7,915 nt of DNA, taken from positions 1-7,915 of the forward strand of contig JACXTQ010000216.1 in assembly GCA_016919605.1 (NCBI GenBank), in the 5' to 3' direction. Positions 1 to 6,481 of the stretch are shown in pieces. Source of the DNA: Methylovulum sp. (lineage in GTDB: Bacteria > Pseudomonadota > Gammaproteobacteria > Methylococcales > Methylomonadaceae). The translations under genes were made by a program, and so were the position numbers. The notes under the pieces were generated by a model. The model did no database searches. It saw only the letters and a program-made list of their open reading frames with translations, and had not been told where the DNA came from. The first letter of the stretch is position 1. Each line of letters starts with the position of its first letter.

Positions 1-25
1 AACCGTTTAAAATATTGTTATATTT

Positions 26-29
26 GGAG
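26..29 (+). promoter_or_regulatory. Ribosome binding site of the membrane protein gene
   Basis: GGAG lies 11 bases before ATG 41 in a very AT-rich leader. It supports this start. The spacing is longer than the usual 5-9 bases, so initiation may be modest. Confidence 0.5.
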
Positions 30-40
30 TTATTGTTATT

Positions 41-1099
41 ATGAGAAAAATTTTCTCGTTGCTTGCACTGGCAACCGTTATGATGCTGCTGAGCGCTGCG
101 CTGGGTGTGTACTGGTTGTCCAACAATGAAGCCACCACATCCAAACAAGATGCCACCACCGCCGAAGCGAAAAGCATCGCCTTTGGCGTAGCGGCACAGA
201 TTGGTTTACTGAACAAAACACTGGATAAAATGGCCCAAGACCCTGAGGTGCTGAACGCCATCATAACCGGCAACAGCGGCTTATTGAGGGTGACGGCGGA
301 AAAATTGGAAAAATATATCCCCGATATTTTAAAAATCCGCTTATTGCTGTCGGACACCAATGAAATTGACGAGCAATCCAAGCCACGCATGGGTTTTGCC
401 GATTTGCAGCTAGTCAAAGAAACCTTAAAGGGCAACCAGCTTCCTGGCATACAGGGTGACAAAGGCATTGACAGGCATTTGGCGATAGCACGCGGCATCA
501 CTCAAAACGGCAAAGTTATCGGGGTCATTCTGGCGAGTTTGGATGAAAAAATTATTTTGGGCGGCTTACGGTTGGCACCGATAAAAAACGGTTATTATGA
601 ACTTAAGCAAGGCCAGTTGGTGCTAGGGGCGATTGGCGTAAAAGACACTACGGAAAACCTTGACGGCAACCAAATAAATATCGCCAATACCGACTGGACG
701 ATCCATTACCGCCATGATGAGGCCATTGATGTTGTTAAGCTGGGTTTGGTGGCGGGGCTTATCATCATCCCCTTATCAATCACGCTATTGGCTATCTTTA
801 TTGCCCATCAAAGGCTGTCAAACACCTTGACGCAAGATTTGGAAAGCTTGATGAAAGCGTTTAAAGATATGATGACCGGCACCGCACACAGCCATTATCC
901 GGTGGATTTGGCAGAAATGAACGCCGCTGTGTCCAACCTTATCCAGTTTAAGCGAGTCATCGATTATGGTGATCGGGAAAACTCAATAACCCATAACACA
1001 TCGTCTTTTAACAGCGCCCATTCTGACATTATTGTCAGTGACGATGACGAATTCGGTTTGGATGATTTGTTTGATGACATCAATGATTTTAAGCTTTAG
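41..1099 (+). CDS. Two-pass membrane sensor-like protein, resembles the N-terminal region of long-form AlgC
   Basis: The protein has 352 residues. Membrane segments lie at about residues 5-26 and 232-256 and flank a periplasmic domain of about 205 residues. A juxtamembrane helical stretch follows (about 257-307), then a polar Ser/Asn/His-rich linker and a very acidic tail (about 333-349, DDDEF...DDLFDD). The topology and phrases such as GFADLQLVKETLKGNQLPG, GVILASLDEKIILGGL and NTDWTIHY recall the membrane/cache-like N-terminal half of the long AlgC of Pseudomonas and relatives. In Pseudomonas algC lies directly upstream of argB, as this gene does here. The PMM/PGM catalytic domain is absent: translation stops at 1099 and the 63 bases before argB hold no trace of it. 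The start is ATG 41, with GGAG at 26-29 and an 11-base spacer, which is a little long. The AlgC relation is inference from remembered family features. A generic cache-domain protein is the alternative. The coding call is firm; the function is unknown. Confidence 0.85.
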   Translation: MRKIFSLLALATVMMLLSAALGVYWLSNNEATTSKQDATTAEAKSIAFGVAAQIGLLNKTLDKMAQDPEVLNAIITGNSGLLRVTAEKLEKYIPDILKIRLLLSDTNEIDEQSKPRMGFADLQLVKETLKGNQLPGIQGDKGIDRHLAIARGITQNGKVIGVILASLDEKIILGGLRLAPIKNGYYELKQGQLVLGAIGVKDTTENLDGNQINIANTDWTIHYRHDEAIDVVKLGLVAGLIIIPLSITLLAIFIAHQRLSNTLTQDLESLMKAFKDMMTGTAHSHYPVDLAEMNAAVSNLIQFKRVIDYGDRENSITHNTSSFNSAHSDIIVSDDDEFGLDDLFDDINDFKL

Positions 1100-1162
1100 G
1101 TTTATCCCCCTCTATTTTATATCCAATTGATTTAACATTAACTTTTGATGGACTAGTAAAAA

Positions 1163-2062
1163 ATGATGCAAAAAAAAGCCGCCCCCCTGATCGCGGAAGT
1201 GTTGATAGAAGCCTTACCTTACATCCAACGCTTTAAGGGCAAGACCGTTGTCGTCAAATTTGGCGGCAACGCGATGGTTGATGAAACCTTGAAAAACAGC
1301 TTTGCCAGGGACATCGTGCTCATGAAACTGGTCGGTATCAACCCCATTGTCGTGCATGGCGGCGGCCCACAAATTGGTCAAGTATTGGCAAAATTGGGCA
1401 AAACCAGCAGCTTTGTCGATGGGATGCGCGTGACCGACAGCGAAACAATGGACGTGGTGGAAATGGTGCTAGGCGGCTTAGTCAATAAGGAAATCGTCAA
1501 CCTAATCAATATGAACGGTGGTAAAGCGGTAGGATTGACCGGTAAAGACGGCGACTTTATCCGCGCCAAAAAAATTCATCTAAAACGGGCCTTGTTAGAC
1601 GATGACGCTTCGGAAATCATTGACCTAGGGCATGTCGGCGAAGTCAGCAGCATAGACCCATCGGTGGTCGATATGCTTGGACGTAGCGATTTTATTCCAG
1701 TGATTGCCCCGATAGGAGTCGGTGAGGATGGCTATTCTTACAATATCAACGCCGACTTGGTGGCGGGCAAAACTGCCGAAGTGCTAAAAGCAGAAAAATT
1801 GATCTTATTGACCAATACCGCCGGCATACTCGACAAACAAGGCCAATTATTGACCGGGCTATCGGTGGCCGATATTGACGCGCTAATTGCCGATGGAACA
1901 ATTTCCGGCGGCATGATACCCAAAACCCGTTGCGCCACCGATGCCCTAAGCGGCGGTGTCCATAGCGTGCACATCATTGACGGGCGGGTGGAACATGCGG
2001 TGTTATTGGAATTGTTCACCAACCAAGGGGTAGGCACGCTATTGCTGAGCCGACCCCGCTAA
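1163..2062 (+). CDS. argB: Acetylglutamate kinase (N-acetyl-L-glutamate 5-phosphotransferase)
   Basis: ArgB phosphorylates N-acetylglutamate with ATP, the second step of the acetylated route to ornithine and arginine, in the cytoplasm. The 299-residue length is typical of the family. Visible motifs are KFGGNAM (32-38, with the catalytic Lys32), VVHGGGPQIG (63-72), FVDGMRVTD (84-92), NINADLVAG (194-202) and SGGMIPK (248-254). The N-terminal helix before the first strand (about 1-26) and the C-terminal IIDGRVEHAVLLELF region (271-285) match the arginine-inhibited hexameric type, so feedback inhibition by arginine is likely (inference from family knowledge). The start is ATG 1163, immediately followed by a second ATG. 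Only a weak Shine-Dalgarno (GATGGA, 1147-1152) is visible. The gene lies 63 bases after the AlgC-like membrane protein and may be cotranscribed with it. The last 24 bases overlap the end of the convergent DUF4124 gene. Confidence 0.97.
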   Translation: MMQKKAAPLIAEVLIEALPYIQRFKGKTVVVKFGGNAMVDETLKNSFARDIVLMKLVGINPIVVHGGGPQIGQVLAKLGKTSSFVDGMRVTDSETMDVVEMVLGGLVNKEIVNLINMNGGKAVGLTGKDGDFIRAKKIHLKRALLDDDASEIIDLGHVGEVSSIDPSVVDMLGRSDFIPVIAPIGVGEDGYSYNINADLVAGKTAEVLKAEKLILLTNTAGILDKQGQLLTGLSVADIDALIADGTISGGMIPKTRCATDALSGGVHSVHIIDGRVEHAVLLELFTNQGVGTLLLSRPR

Positions 2063-3058
2063 GGCGTTATTGACATAGTTACGGAAAGAAGCCCGCAAGT
2101 CTTTAATCTTTTGGCTGGAACATAATTCTTCACCGATAGCCGAATTGTGGCAATGGATGTCCAAAAACAGCTCGTAGTCATTCTCGGTGATGATGATGCG
2201 CGATAACGACAAACTAATATCGGTATCGACGGCTGGCGGGCGGTTCATAATCAGCTTGTCGTTATAGACATCGGGAACCGTGGTGGAATGGCGGTTGACA
2301 AACTGGCGGGCAATTTCCCAAGCCTTATTGCATTGATGGTCATTGTCACAATGGAACAGGCCTAAGGCATTGGCTTGTTGGATATTCGGCCTGGCCGCCT
2401 CGTGCTTTGTTTTTCTTACCGACTGGGTCAAAAACAAATAACGGTCAATATTGGCGGTATATTCGTTCCTGACCAGCTCTTGCTTATCGGCAGTGGCACG
2501 GATTATCTTATTGATTTTTTCTATTTGTTGCTGGGTTGATTTGATATCCTCAAGCAATTTGTCCGGTACCTGCTGGCCGTTACGCTCCGCCGCCGCCGCC
2601 GCTTTTTGCTGGTTATCCAGTTGTTGCGTGATATTCTTTAACGATTCATCCAACACCCGCCTCTGGTTGTCAAAATCTTGCATTTTAGTGGTCAACGCCG
2701 CATTGATCTCCCCTTCGGAATGGAAGGTGCCCAACAAAGCATTATCGTTGATTTTTTGTTTGGCAATCAGCTTTTCCTCTTCTTTCCTCAGTTCAGCCAG
2801 CCTAGCTTCCAAATCTATTTGCTCTTTAGTCTTGGCTTTTTCAACCACATCAATCACCATTGCCCTAGGGCTGAGCAACTCACGGCGGTTTTGTGATTGT
2901 TCCGGCGGGACTTGGTCAGAAAACAAGGTGTTACCGTATTGGTCTTGCAGCCGATATAAGCGCTTGGCAAAGGCCATTTCACCGCTTAGCAAACAAAATA
3001 AAACAATCAACGCTTGAAATATAGGTACAGACATAGTTTTTTGGATGGCTTTATACAA
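2039..3058 (-). CDS. Exported DUF4124-type coiled-coil protein
   Basis: The protein has 339 residues from a TTG start. A signal peptide ends near residue 31 (hydrophobic core about 11-24, then MAFA before KRLY). It is followed by a short DUF4124-type segment (RLYRLQDQYGNTLFSDQVPP, 33-52), which is common at the N-terminus of secreted proteobacterial proteins. Residues about 74-200 are rich in Glu, Lys, Gln and Ala and should form long coiled coils. The C-terminal globular part carries Cys237, Cys243, Cys303 and Cys313, which could form two disulfides in the periplasm. The start is uncertain. TTG 3058 gives the signal peptide a positively charged n-region (two Lys), whereas ATG 3034 gives an uncharged one, and neither has a clear ribosome site. 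A TATAAT at 3067-3072 would place transcription almost on the TTG, which favours ATG 3034. The gene is monocistronic and convergent with argB. Its role is unknown; a periplasmic structural or envelope function is possible. Confidence 0.85.
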   Translation of the reverse strand: MYKAIQKTMSVPIFQALIVLFCLLSGEMAFAKRLYRLQDQYGNTLFSDQVPPEQSQNRRELLSPRAMVIDVVEKAKTKEQIDLEARLAELRKEEEKLIAKQKINDNALLGTFHSEGEINAALTTKMQDFDNQRRVLDESLKNITQQLDNQQKAAAAAERNGQQVPDKLLEDIKSTQQQIEKINKIIRATADKQELVRNEYTANIDRYLFLTQSVRKTKHEAARPNIQQANALGLFHCDNDHQCNKAWEIARQFVNRHSTTVPDVYNDKLIMNRPPAVDTDISLSLSRIIITENDYELFLDIHCHNSAIGEELCSSQKIKDLRASFRNYVNNALAGSAQQ

Positions 3059-3066
3059 GATTCTGA

Positions 3067-3072
3067 ATTATA
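3067..3072 (-). promoter_or_regulatory. Candidate -10 box for the DUF4124 gene
   Basis: The minus strand reads TATAAT, a perfect consensus. A poor -35 match (TTCGCT, 3090-3095) sits at 17-base spacing. The expected transcript start would be near 3060, giving a nearly leaderless mRNA for TTG 3058 or a leader of about 26 bases for ATG 3034. Confidence 0.4.
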
Positions 3073-3149
3073 TGACAAAGGCACAGCAAAGCGAAAAGGT
3101 TATTGTCTCGCCCCCTTATCTTTTTTAGTCTGGCATCAGCAATATGTAC

Positions 3150-3164
3150 GCCATTATTAATGGC
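3150..3164. repeat. Short perfect inverted repeat in the yggT/DUF4124 gap
   Basis: GCCATT-ATT-AATGGC forms a 6-base-pair stem with a 3-base loop, 48 bases past the yggT stop. No T-tract follows on either strand, so it is not a convincing rho-independent terminator. It could stabilise the 3' end of the proC-yggT transcript. The rest of the 154-base gap (3059-3212) holds only the candidate promoter of the downstream gene. Confidence 0.4.
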
Positions 3165-3212
3165 TTAGCCACAAAATACGAGCTTAATCTATGGCACCCA
3201 GTAAGCCGCCAG

Positions 3213-3788
3213 CTAACCTAGCAGGCTCGCCAATTGCTGCAAAGGTGGCAGTACGATCATTTTCACCAGTTGCAAAAACAGCAACACCGCCAAAGGTGAC
3301 AAGTCAATACCGCCCAAATCGGGGATAAATTTACGGCTGATGTTCAGCACGGGATCGGTAAGGGCCGCCAAAATGGAAGAGGCCGAATCGTAAGCGCCGG
3401 GATTTATCCAGCTTAACAAAGCCCTGGCAAAAACCGCAAAAATAAAAATATTGATGAGCAAGGCGACCAAATCGCTAAGCGATAAAATAGTCAATGCCGC
3501 GACATTAACCATCACCCCCTTTAAGATAAGGATGATGAAATTGGCAAACATCTGCAAAAACAGCATCAAAACCAGTGAAGAAGTGTCAATCCTGCCAATC
3601 GATGGTATGAAACGGCGCAAGATGCGCAGAGGCGGATGGGTGATCTTAAGCAACAGTTGGGCAATCGGATTGTAAAACGAAGTGCCGCACCATAACAGCA
3701 AAAACCGTAACAAAACCGCCAAAATATAGAGCGATGTTAAGGAATCAACGATCAGGATAATAGGGTCGGTCAGGTAACTGGAATTCAT
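3213..3788 (-). CDS. yggT: YggT family integral membrane protein
   Basis: This is a 191-residue, very hydrophobic inner-membrane protein with two copies of the YGGT unit. The first has FYNPIAQLLLKITHPPLRILRRFIP at about 38-62 and GRIDTSSLVLMLFLQ at 65-79. The second has DSASSILAALTDPVLNISRKFIP at about 134-156 and GGIDLSPLAVLLFLQ at 159-173. Each repeat pairs an amphipathic segment with a membrane helix, and further helices lie at about 10-33 and 107-127. The family's molecular role is not settled; links to osmotic tolerance and to SepF-like/division neighbourhoods are reported for relatives. The start is ATG 3788, chosen because GGAGG lies 7 bases upstream. The in-frame TTG at 3794 would leave only one base between the ribosome site and the start. 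The ATG overlaps the proC stop as TGATG, so translation is probably coupled. Confidence 0.92.
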   Translation of the reverse strand: MNSSYLTDPIILIVDSLTSLYILAVLLRFLLLWCGTSFYNPIAQLLLKITHPPLRILRRFIPSIGRIDTSSLVLMLFLQMFANFIILILKGVMVNVAALTILSLSDLVALLINIFIFAVFARALLSWINPGAYDSASSILAALTDPVLNISRKFIPDLGGIDLSPLAVLLFLQLVKMIVLPPLQQLASLLG

Positions 3789-4609
3789 CAGCAATCCTCC
3801 ATCTGTTTGGACATTTCAACGGAACGCTCACACGCCGCCCGTAAGGCGCTGGCGACCAGTGGGGCAAAACCACCCTGCTCAAATGTCTGTATCGCCTGTT
3901 GGGTAGTACCACCTGGCGATGTCACCCGTTTGCGTAATTGTTCCGGCGATTCGGGTGATTCCAAGGCAATTTTCGCCGCTCCCAAGGCGGTTTGCTGCAC
4001 CAACAGCCGTGCGGTGGCGGCGGTCAAACCCAAATCCACCGCCGCCGCTTCCATCGCTTCCATCAGCAAAAAGAAGTACGCAGGGCCACTGCCTGACACC
4101 GCAGTTACGGCATCCAATTCACTTTCATCGCTAACCCATAGCGAAATGCCCACAGCCCGCATAATGCTTTCTGCCAAATCACATTGGCTAGGGTTGACAT
4201 TGGCGTTGGCATGTAAGGCGGTCGCCCCTGTCAAAACCAAGGCCGGGGTATTGGGCATACAACGCACCACCGCCGCGCCACTGCCCAACCAAGCCGTCAA
4301 ACTGCTTTGCCTGACTCCCGCCGCAATCGACACCACCAACCGTTGCCCGATTAACGGGGCGATGGCGCAAGCGACTTCTTTAAGGCTCTGCGGTTTGACC
4401 GCCAAAACTATCACGTCAACTGCCGCCACCACCGCTGCGTTGTCGGTGCTGGTGTTGACACCAAAATTGGCCGCCAGAGCCGCCAAGGCCGCTTCATTGA
4501 CATCACAGACCCAGATGGCATCCGCCGCATGGCCGCTGGCAACCAAGCCGCTTACCAAACTGGAGGCCATATTGCCACCGCCAATAAACCCTATTTTGTT
4601 CGTTTTCAT
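3788..4609 (-). CDS. proC: Pyrroline-5-carboxylate reductase
   Basis: ProC reduces 1-pyrroline-5-carboxylate to L-proline with NAD(P)H, the last step of proline synthesis, in the cytoplasm. The length of 273 residues is normal. The N-terminal Rossmann motif is FIGGGNM (8-14), followed by VLAVKPQ (68-74), RCMPNTPA (116-123), the substrate-side AVSGSGPAYFF (170-180) and the family signature near VTSPGGTT (229-236). The start is ATG 4609, with an AGGGA-like ribosome site just upstream. It is followed directly by yggT in the same operon. The usual third member of this cluster, yggS (a PLP-binding protein), is not upstream; that position is taken by a divergent radical-SAM gene. ProC is therefore the first gene of its transcript and needs a promoter in 4610-4726. 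Confidence 0.97.
   Translation of the reverse strand: MKTNKIGFIGGGNMASSLVSGLVASGHAADAIWVCDVNEAALAALAANFGVNTSTDNAAVVAAVDVIVLAVKPQSLKEVACAIAPLIGQRLVVSIAAGVRQSSLTAWLGSGAAVVRCMPNTPALVLTGATALHANANVNPSQCDLAESIMRAVGISLWVSDESELDAVTAVSGSGPAYFFLLMEAMEAAAVDLGLTAATARLLVQQTALGAAKIALESPESPEQLRKRVTSPGGTTQQAIQTFEQGGFAPLVASALRAACERSVEMSKQMEDC
3796..3800 (-). promoter_or_regulatory. Shine-Dalgarno that decides the yggT start
   Basis: The minus strand reads GGAGG inside the last codons of proC, 7 bases before ATG 3788. It supports independent or coupled initiation of yggT at the TGATG junction. Confidence 0.7.
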
Positions 4610-4638
4610 AATGTCCCTGTCAGATAATAATCATGGCT

Positions 4639-4668
4639 ATTTTACCCTATATGGAGCTTGAGCAATAA
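4639..4668 (-). promoter_or_regulatory. Candidate promoter for proC-yggT
   Basis: The minus strand has TAAAAT at 4639-4644 (5 of 6 consensus). A possible -35 is TTATTG at 4663-4668 with an 18-base spacer, or TTGCTC at 4660-4665 with a 15-base spacer. Placement 30-60 bases upstream of the proC start is sensible, but the -35 is weak either way. Confidence 0.3.
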
Positions 4669-4684
4669 ATCACAAGCATTTTCC

Positions 4685-4690
4685 TATAAA
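4685..4690 (+). promoter_or_regulatory. Candidate -10 box for the SPL-like/SDR pair
   Basis: TATAAA lies 36 bases before ATG 4727, on the opposite strand from the proC promoter candidate. No good -35 is seen at standard spacing, so this is only a lead. The 117-base gap must hold both divergent promoters. Confidence 0.25.
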
Positions 4691-4726
4691 ATGCCCATTC
4701 ATTATTGACCCACCGCCTTGCCATTC

Positions 4727-5719
4727 ATGATAGACACCCTGTATATAGAAGATGCCGTCCGCCAACATCCGCGTGTGCTGGACATTTTGGCACGCTTCCC
4801 GAACGCCACCCGCATCCCTTGCCAGCGTTACACGGAAGTGTTCAACCCCAAGGCGCAAAATTTCCGACTACAAAAACTCAAACCGGCTCTGATTTTGGCC
4901 GAAAAACGTCAACGCTTCGCCCTGCCCACACCCGCAGGTTATGGCATGGGTGCCCGCCACAATTATTATTTTTCCCATGTCCTTAACTGCCTTTATGACT
5001 GCCGCTACTGCTTTTTGCAAGGTATGTACCCGTCCGCCCACTATGTGCTGTTTGTCAATTACGAGGCGTTCCAAGATGACATCCGGCAAGTATGCGCACA
5101 AACGCCAAACGAAGCCGTGCATTTTTTCTCCGGTTACGATTGCGATAGCTTAGCCTTAGAACCTGTCACCGGCTTTGCCGGACATTTTTTGCCGTTTTTC
5201 GCCGACCTGCCCAATGCGTGGCTGGAATTGCGCACCAAAAGCACCCAAGTGCGCAGCCTACTAAACCACGACCCCTTGCCCCGTTGCGTGGTTGCATTCA
5301 GTTTGTCGCCCCACGCCATTGCCAAAAAAGTCGAAGCTAAAGCCCCATCCTTACAACGCCGCCTAGACGCATTATGCAAATGCCAAGAACAAGGCTGGCT
5401 CATCGGTCTGCGCTTTGACCCTTTGCTGTACCAACAGGATTACCAACCCCTTTACCAAGCCTTCTTTGCGCAAGTGTTTGCCAGAATCAACCTTAACCTG
5501 TTACATTCGGTCAGCTTAGGCGCGTTCCGCTTGCCAGAGCATTTTTTCAAAAAAATCCACGCACTTTATCCTGAGGAAAAGTTGTTCGCCAGCCCCTTAG
5601 AAAAATGTCAGGGCATGGTGTCTTATCCGAAACGTTTGGAACAAGAACTGCTCGACTATTGCAGCGCACAACTATTGACCCATATCCCAGCAGACAAGCT
5701 TTTCCCATGCACAGCCTAA
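4727..5719 (+). CDS. Radical SAM protein of the spore photoproduct lyase (SPL) family
   Basis: The protein has 330 residues. The radical-SAM cluster motif CxxxCxxC is at Cys88, Cys92 and Cys95 (NCLYDCRYCFLQGMY), which bind a [4Fe-4S] cluster used to cleave S-adenosylmethionine. In true SPL, a cysteine about 43 residues after the cluster (Cys141 in Bacillus subtilis) donates a hydrogen atom during repair of the thymine spore photoproduct. Here Cys139, in FSGYDCDSLALE, lies 44 residues after Cys95 and is a good match. The residue after the last cluster Cys is Phe96, where SPL has a Tyr of its radical-transfer pair; Tyr94 is kept. The nearby PCQRYTEVFNPKAQNF and SAHYVLFVNYE are typical of the proteobacterial SPL-like subgroup. 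The start is ATG 4727 (MIDTLYIE); TTG 4718 is possible, and neither has a clear ribosome site. It overlaps the SDR gene downstream. DNA repair is plausible but unproven; the real substrate is unknown. Confidence 0.9.
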   Translation: MIDTLYIEDAVRQHPRVLDILARFPNATRIPCQRYTEVFNPKAQNFRLQKLKPALILAEKRQRFALPTPAGYGMGARHNYYFSHVLNCLYDCRYCFLQGMYPSAHYVLFVNYEAFQDDIRQVCAQTPNEAVHFFSGYDCDSLALEPVTGFAGHFLPFFADLPNAWLELRTKSTQVRSLLNHDPLPRCVVAFSLSPHAIAKKVEAKAPSLQRRLDALCKCQEQGWLIGLRFDPLLYQQDYQPLYQAFFAQVFARINLNLLHSVSLGAFRLPEHFFKKIHALYPEEKLFASPLEKCQGMVSYPKRLEQELLDYCSAQLLTHIPADKLFPCTA

Positions 5720-6417
5720 GCCGCACGATCCTTGTCACGGGTGCCAGCTCCGGCATAGGCCGCGCCGTTGCCAAAAACTTGTTGCAACAGGGCCATCAAG
5801 TCATAGGCATAGCGCGTGATAGCGGCAAGTTTCGCCAAGATATCCAAGGCTTCACCGCCGTCCAACTGGATCTGGCCGATTTGCAAGCCTTGCCGGAACA
5901 ACTGCGCAAGTTAGCACAAGCCTTCCCAGCCATTGATGGCATTATTTTTTGTGCCGGAAAAGGCCAGTTTGGCTCTGTGGAAGAATTTTCTTATCGGCAA
6001 ATTAATGATCTAATGGCGCTTAATTTCACCAGCCAAGCGTATCTGACCCGCGCTTTTTTGCCCGCGTTAAAACGCCAGCCGCGTAGCGATTTGATTTATA
6101 TTGGCTCCGAAGCGGCGTTAAAAGGTAGCCGAAAGGGGGCTGTGTATTGTGCCAGCAAATTCGCCCTACGCGGCTTTACCCAAGCTTTGCGCGAAGAATG
6201 CGGCAAAAGCCATGTTAGGGTGTGTCTGATTAATCCCGGCATGGTCAGGACAGCTTTTTTTGACCCGTTGGCCTTCGCTCCGGGCGATGATGCCAGCAAT
6301 GCTTTAACACCCCAAGACGTTGCCGAAGCCGTGTGTTATGTGCTTGAATCCAGTTCCCAGATGGTTGTCGATGAACTTAACCTAAATCCTTTGAACAAAG
6401 TCGTCAAATTCAAATAA
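5707..6417 (+). CDS. Short-chain dehydrogenase/reductase (SDR)
   Basis: This is a 236-residue classical SDR that uses NAD(P)H for a carbonyl/alcohol reaction. It has the Rossmann motif TGASSGIG (11-18), CAGKG (82-86) in place of NNAG, Asn106, Ser134 (YIGSEAAL), and the YxxxK pair Tyr147/Lys151 (YCASK). NPGMV (176-180) follows, as in classical SDRs. All four catalytic positions are present, so the enzyme should be active; the substrate cannot be read from sequence. The start is ATG 5707, because the protein begins a few residues before the first Rossmann strand. The in-frame extension back to 5605 is only SPL-like coding sequence read in another frame. The 13-base overlap with the radical-SAM gene indicates one operon with coupled translation, as no separate ribosome site is visible. 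It ends 64 bases before the convergent DUF1499 gene. Confidence 0.93.
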   Translation: MHSLSRTILVTGASSGIGRAVAKNLLQQGHQVIGIARDSGKFRQDIQGFTAVQLDLADLQALPEQLRKLAQAFPAIDGIIFCAGKGQFGSVEEFSYRQINDLMALNFTSQAYLTRAFLPALKRQPRSDLIYIGSEAALKGSRKGAVYCASKFALRGFTQALREECGKSHVRVCLINPGMVRTAFFDPLAFAPGDDASNALTPQDVAEAVCYVLESSSQMVVDELNLNPLNKVVKFK

Positions 6418-6439
6418 GCCTATGGATATCCTGCTTGTG

Positions 6440-6466
6440 CAATAAGCGATAACATCAGCATTATTG
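6440..6466. terminator. Hairpin between two convergent genes, possible bidirectional 3' end
   Basis: CAATAAGCGAT pairs with ATC-GC-TTATTG around an AAC loop: 11 base pairs with two single-A bulges. It sits midway between the stops of the SDR gene (6417) and the DUF1499 gene (6482). There is no clean T-tract on either side, so a true intrinsic terminator is uncertain. An mRNA 3'-end stabiliser is the alternative. Confidence 0.35.
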
Positions 6467-6481
6467 GCTTGTAAATCTACC

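Noticed and set aside
7..501. Open frame of 164 codons opposite the first gene
   Set aside because: It is a shadow of the membrane protein coding region, Ser-rich and without motifs.
1100..1162. Remnant of a phosphohexomutase domain between the membrane protein and argB
   Set aside because: The 63 bases are AT-rich and non-coding in all frames, with no trace of the conserved mutase start.
2451..3017. Open frame of 188 codons opposite the DUF4124 gene
   Set aside because: It mirrors the Glu/Lys/Gln-rich coiled-coil coding (many Ser, Leu and Cys) and has no domain; the minus-strand gene has a signal peptide and family motif.
3150..3164. Rho-independent terminator for proC-yggT
   Set aside because: The stem is only 6 pairs and no T-tract follows on the minus strand.
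3807..4661. Open frame of 284 codons on the plus strand opposite proC
   Set aside because: proC is unmistakable on the minus strand; the antisense product is low-complexity (Ala, Thr, Lys) with no recognisable motif.
5605..5706. N-terminal extension of the SDR protein
   Set aside because: It lies entirely inside the SPL-like gene in another frame, and SDRs start just before the first Rossmann strand, as ATG 5707 does.
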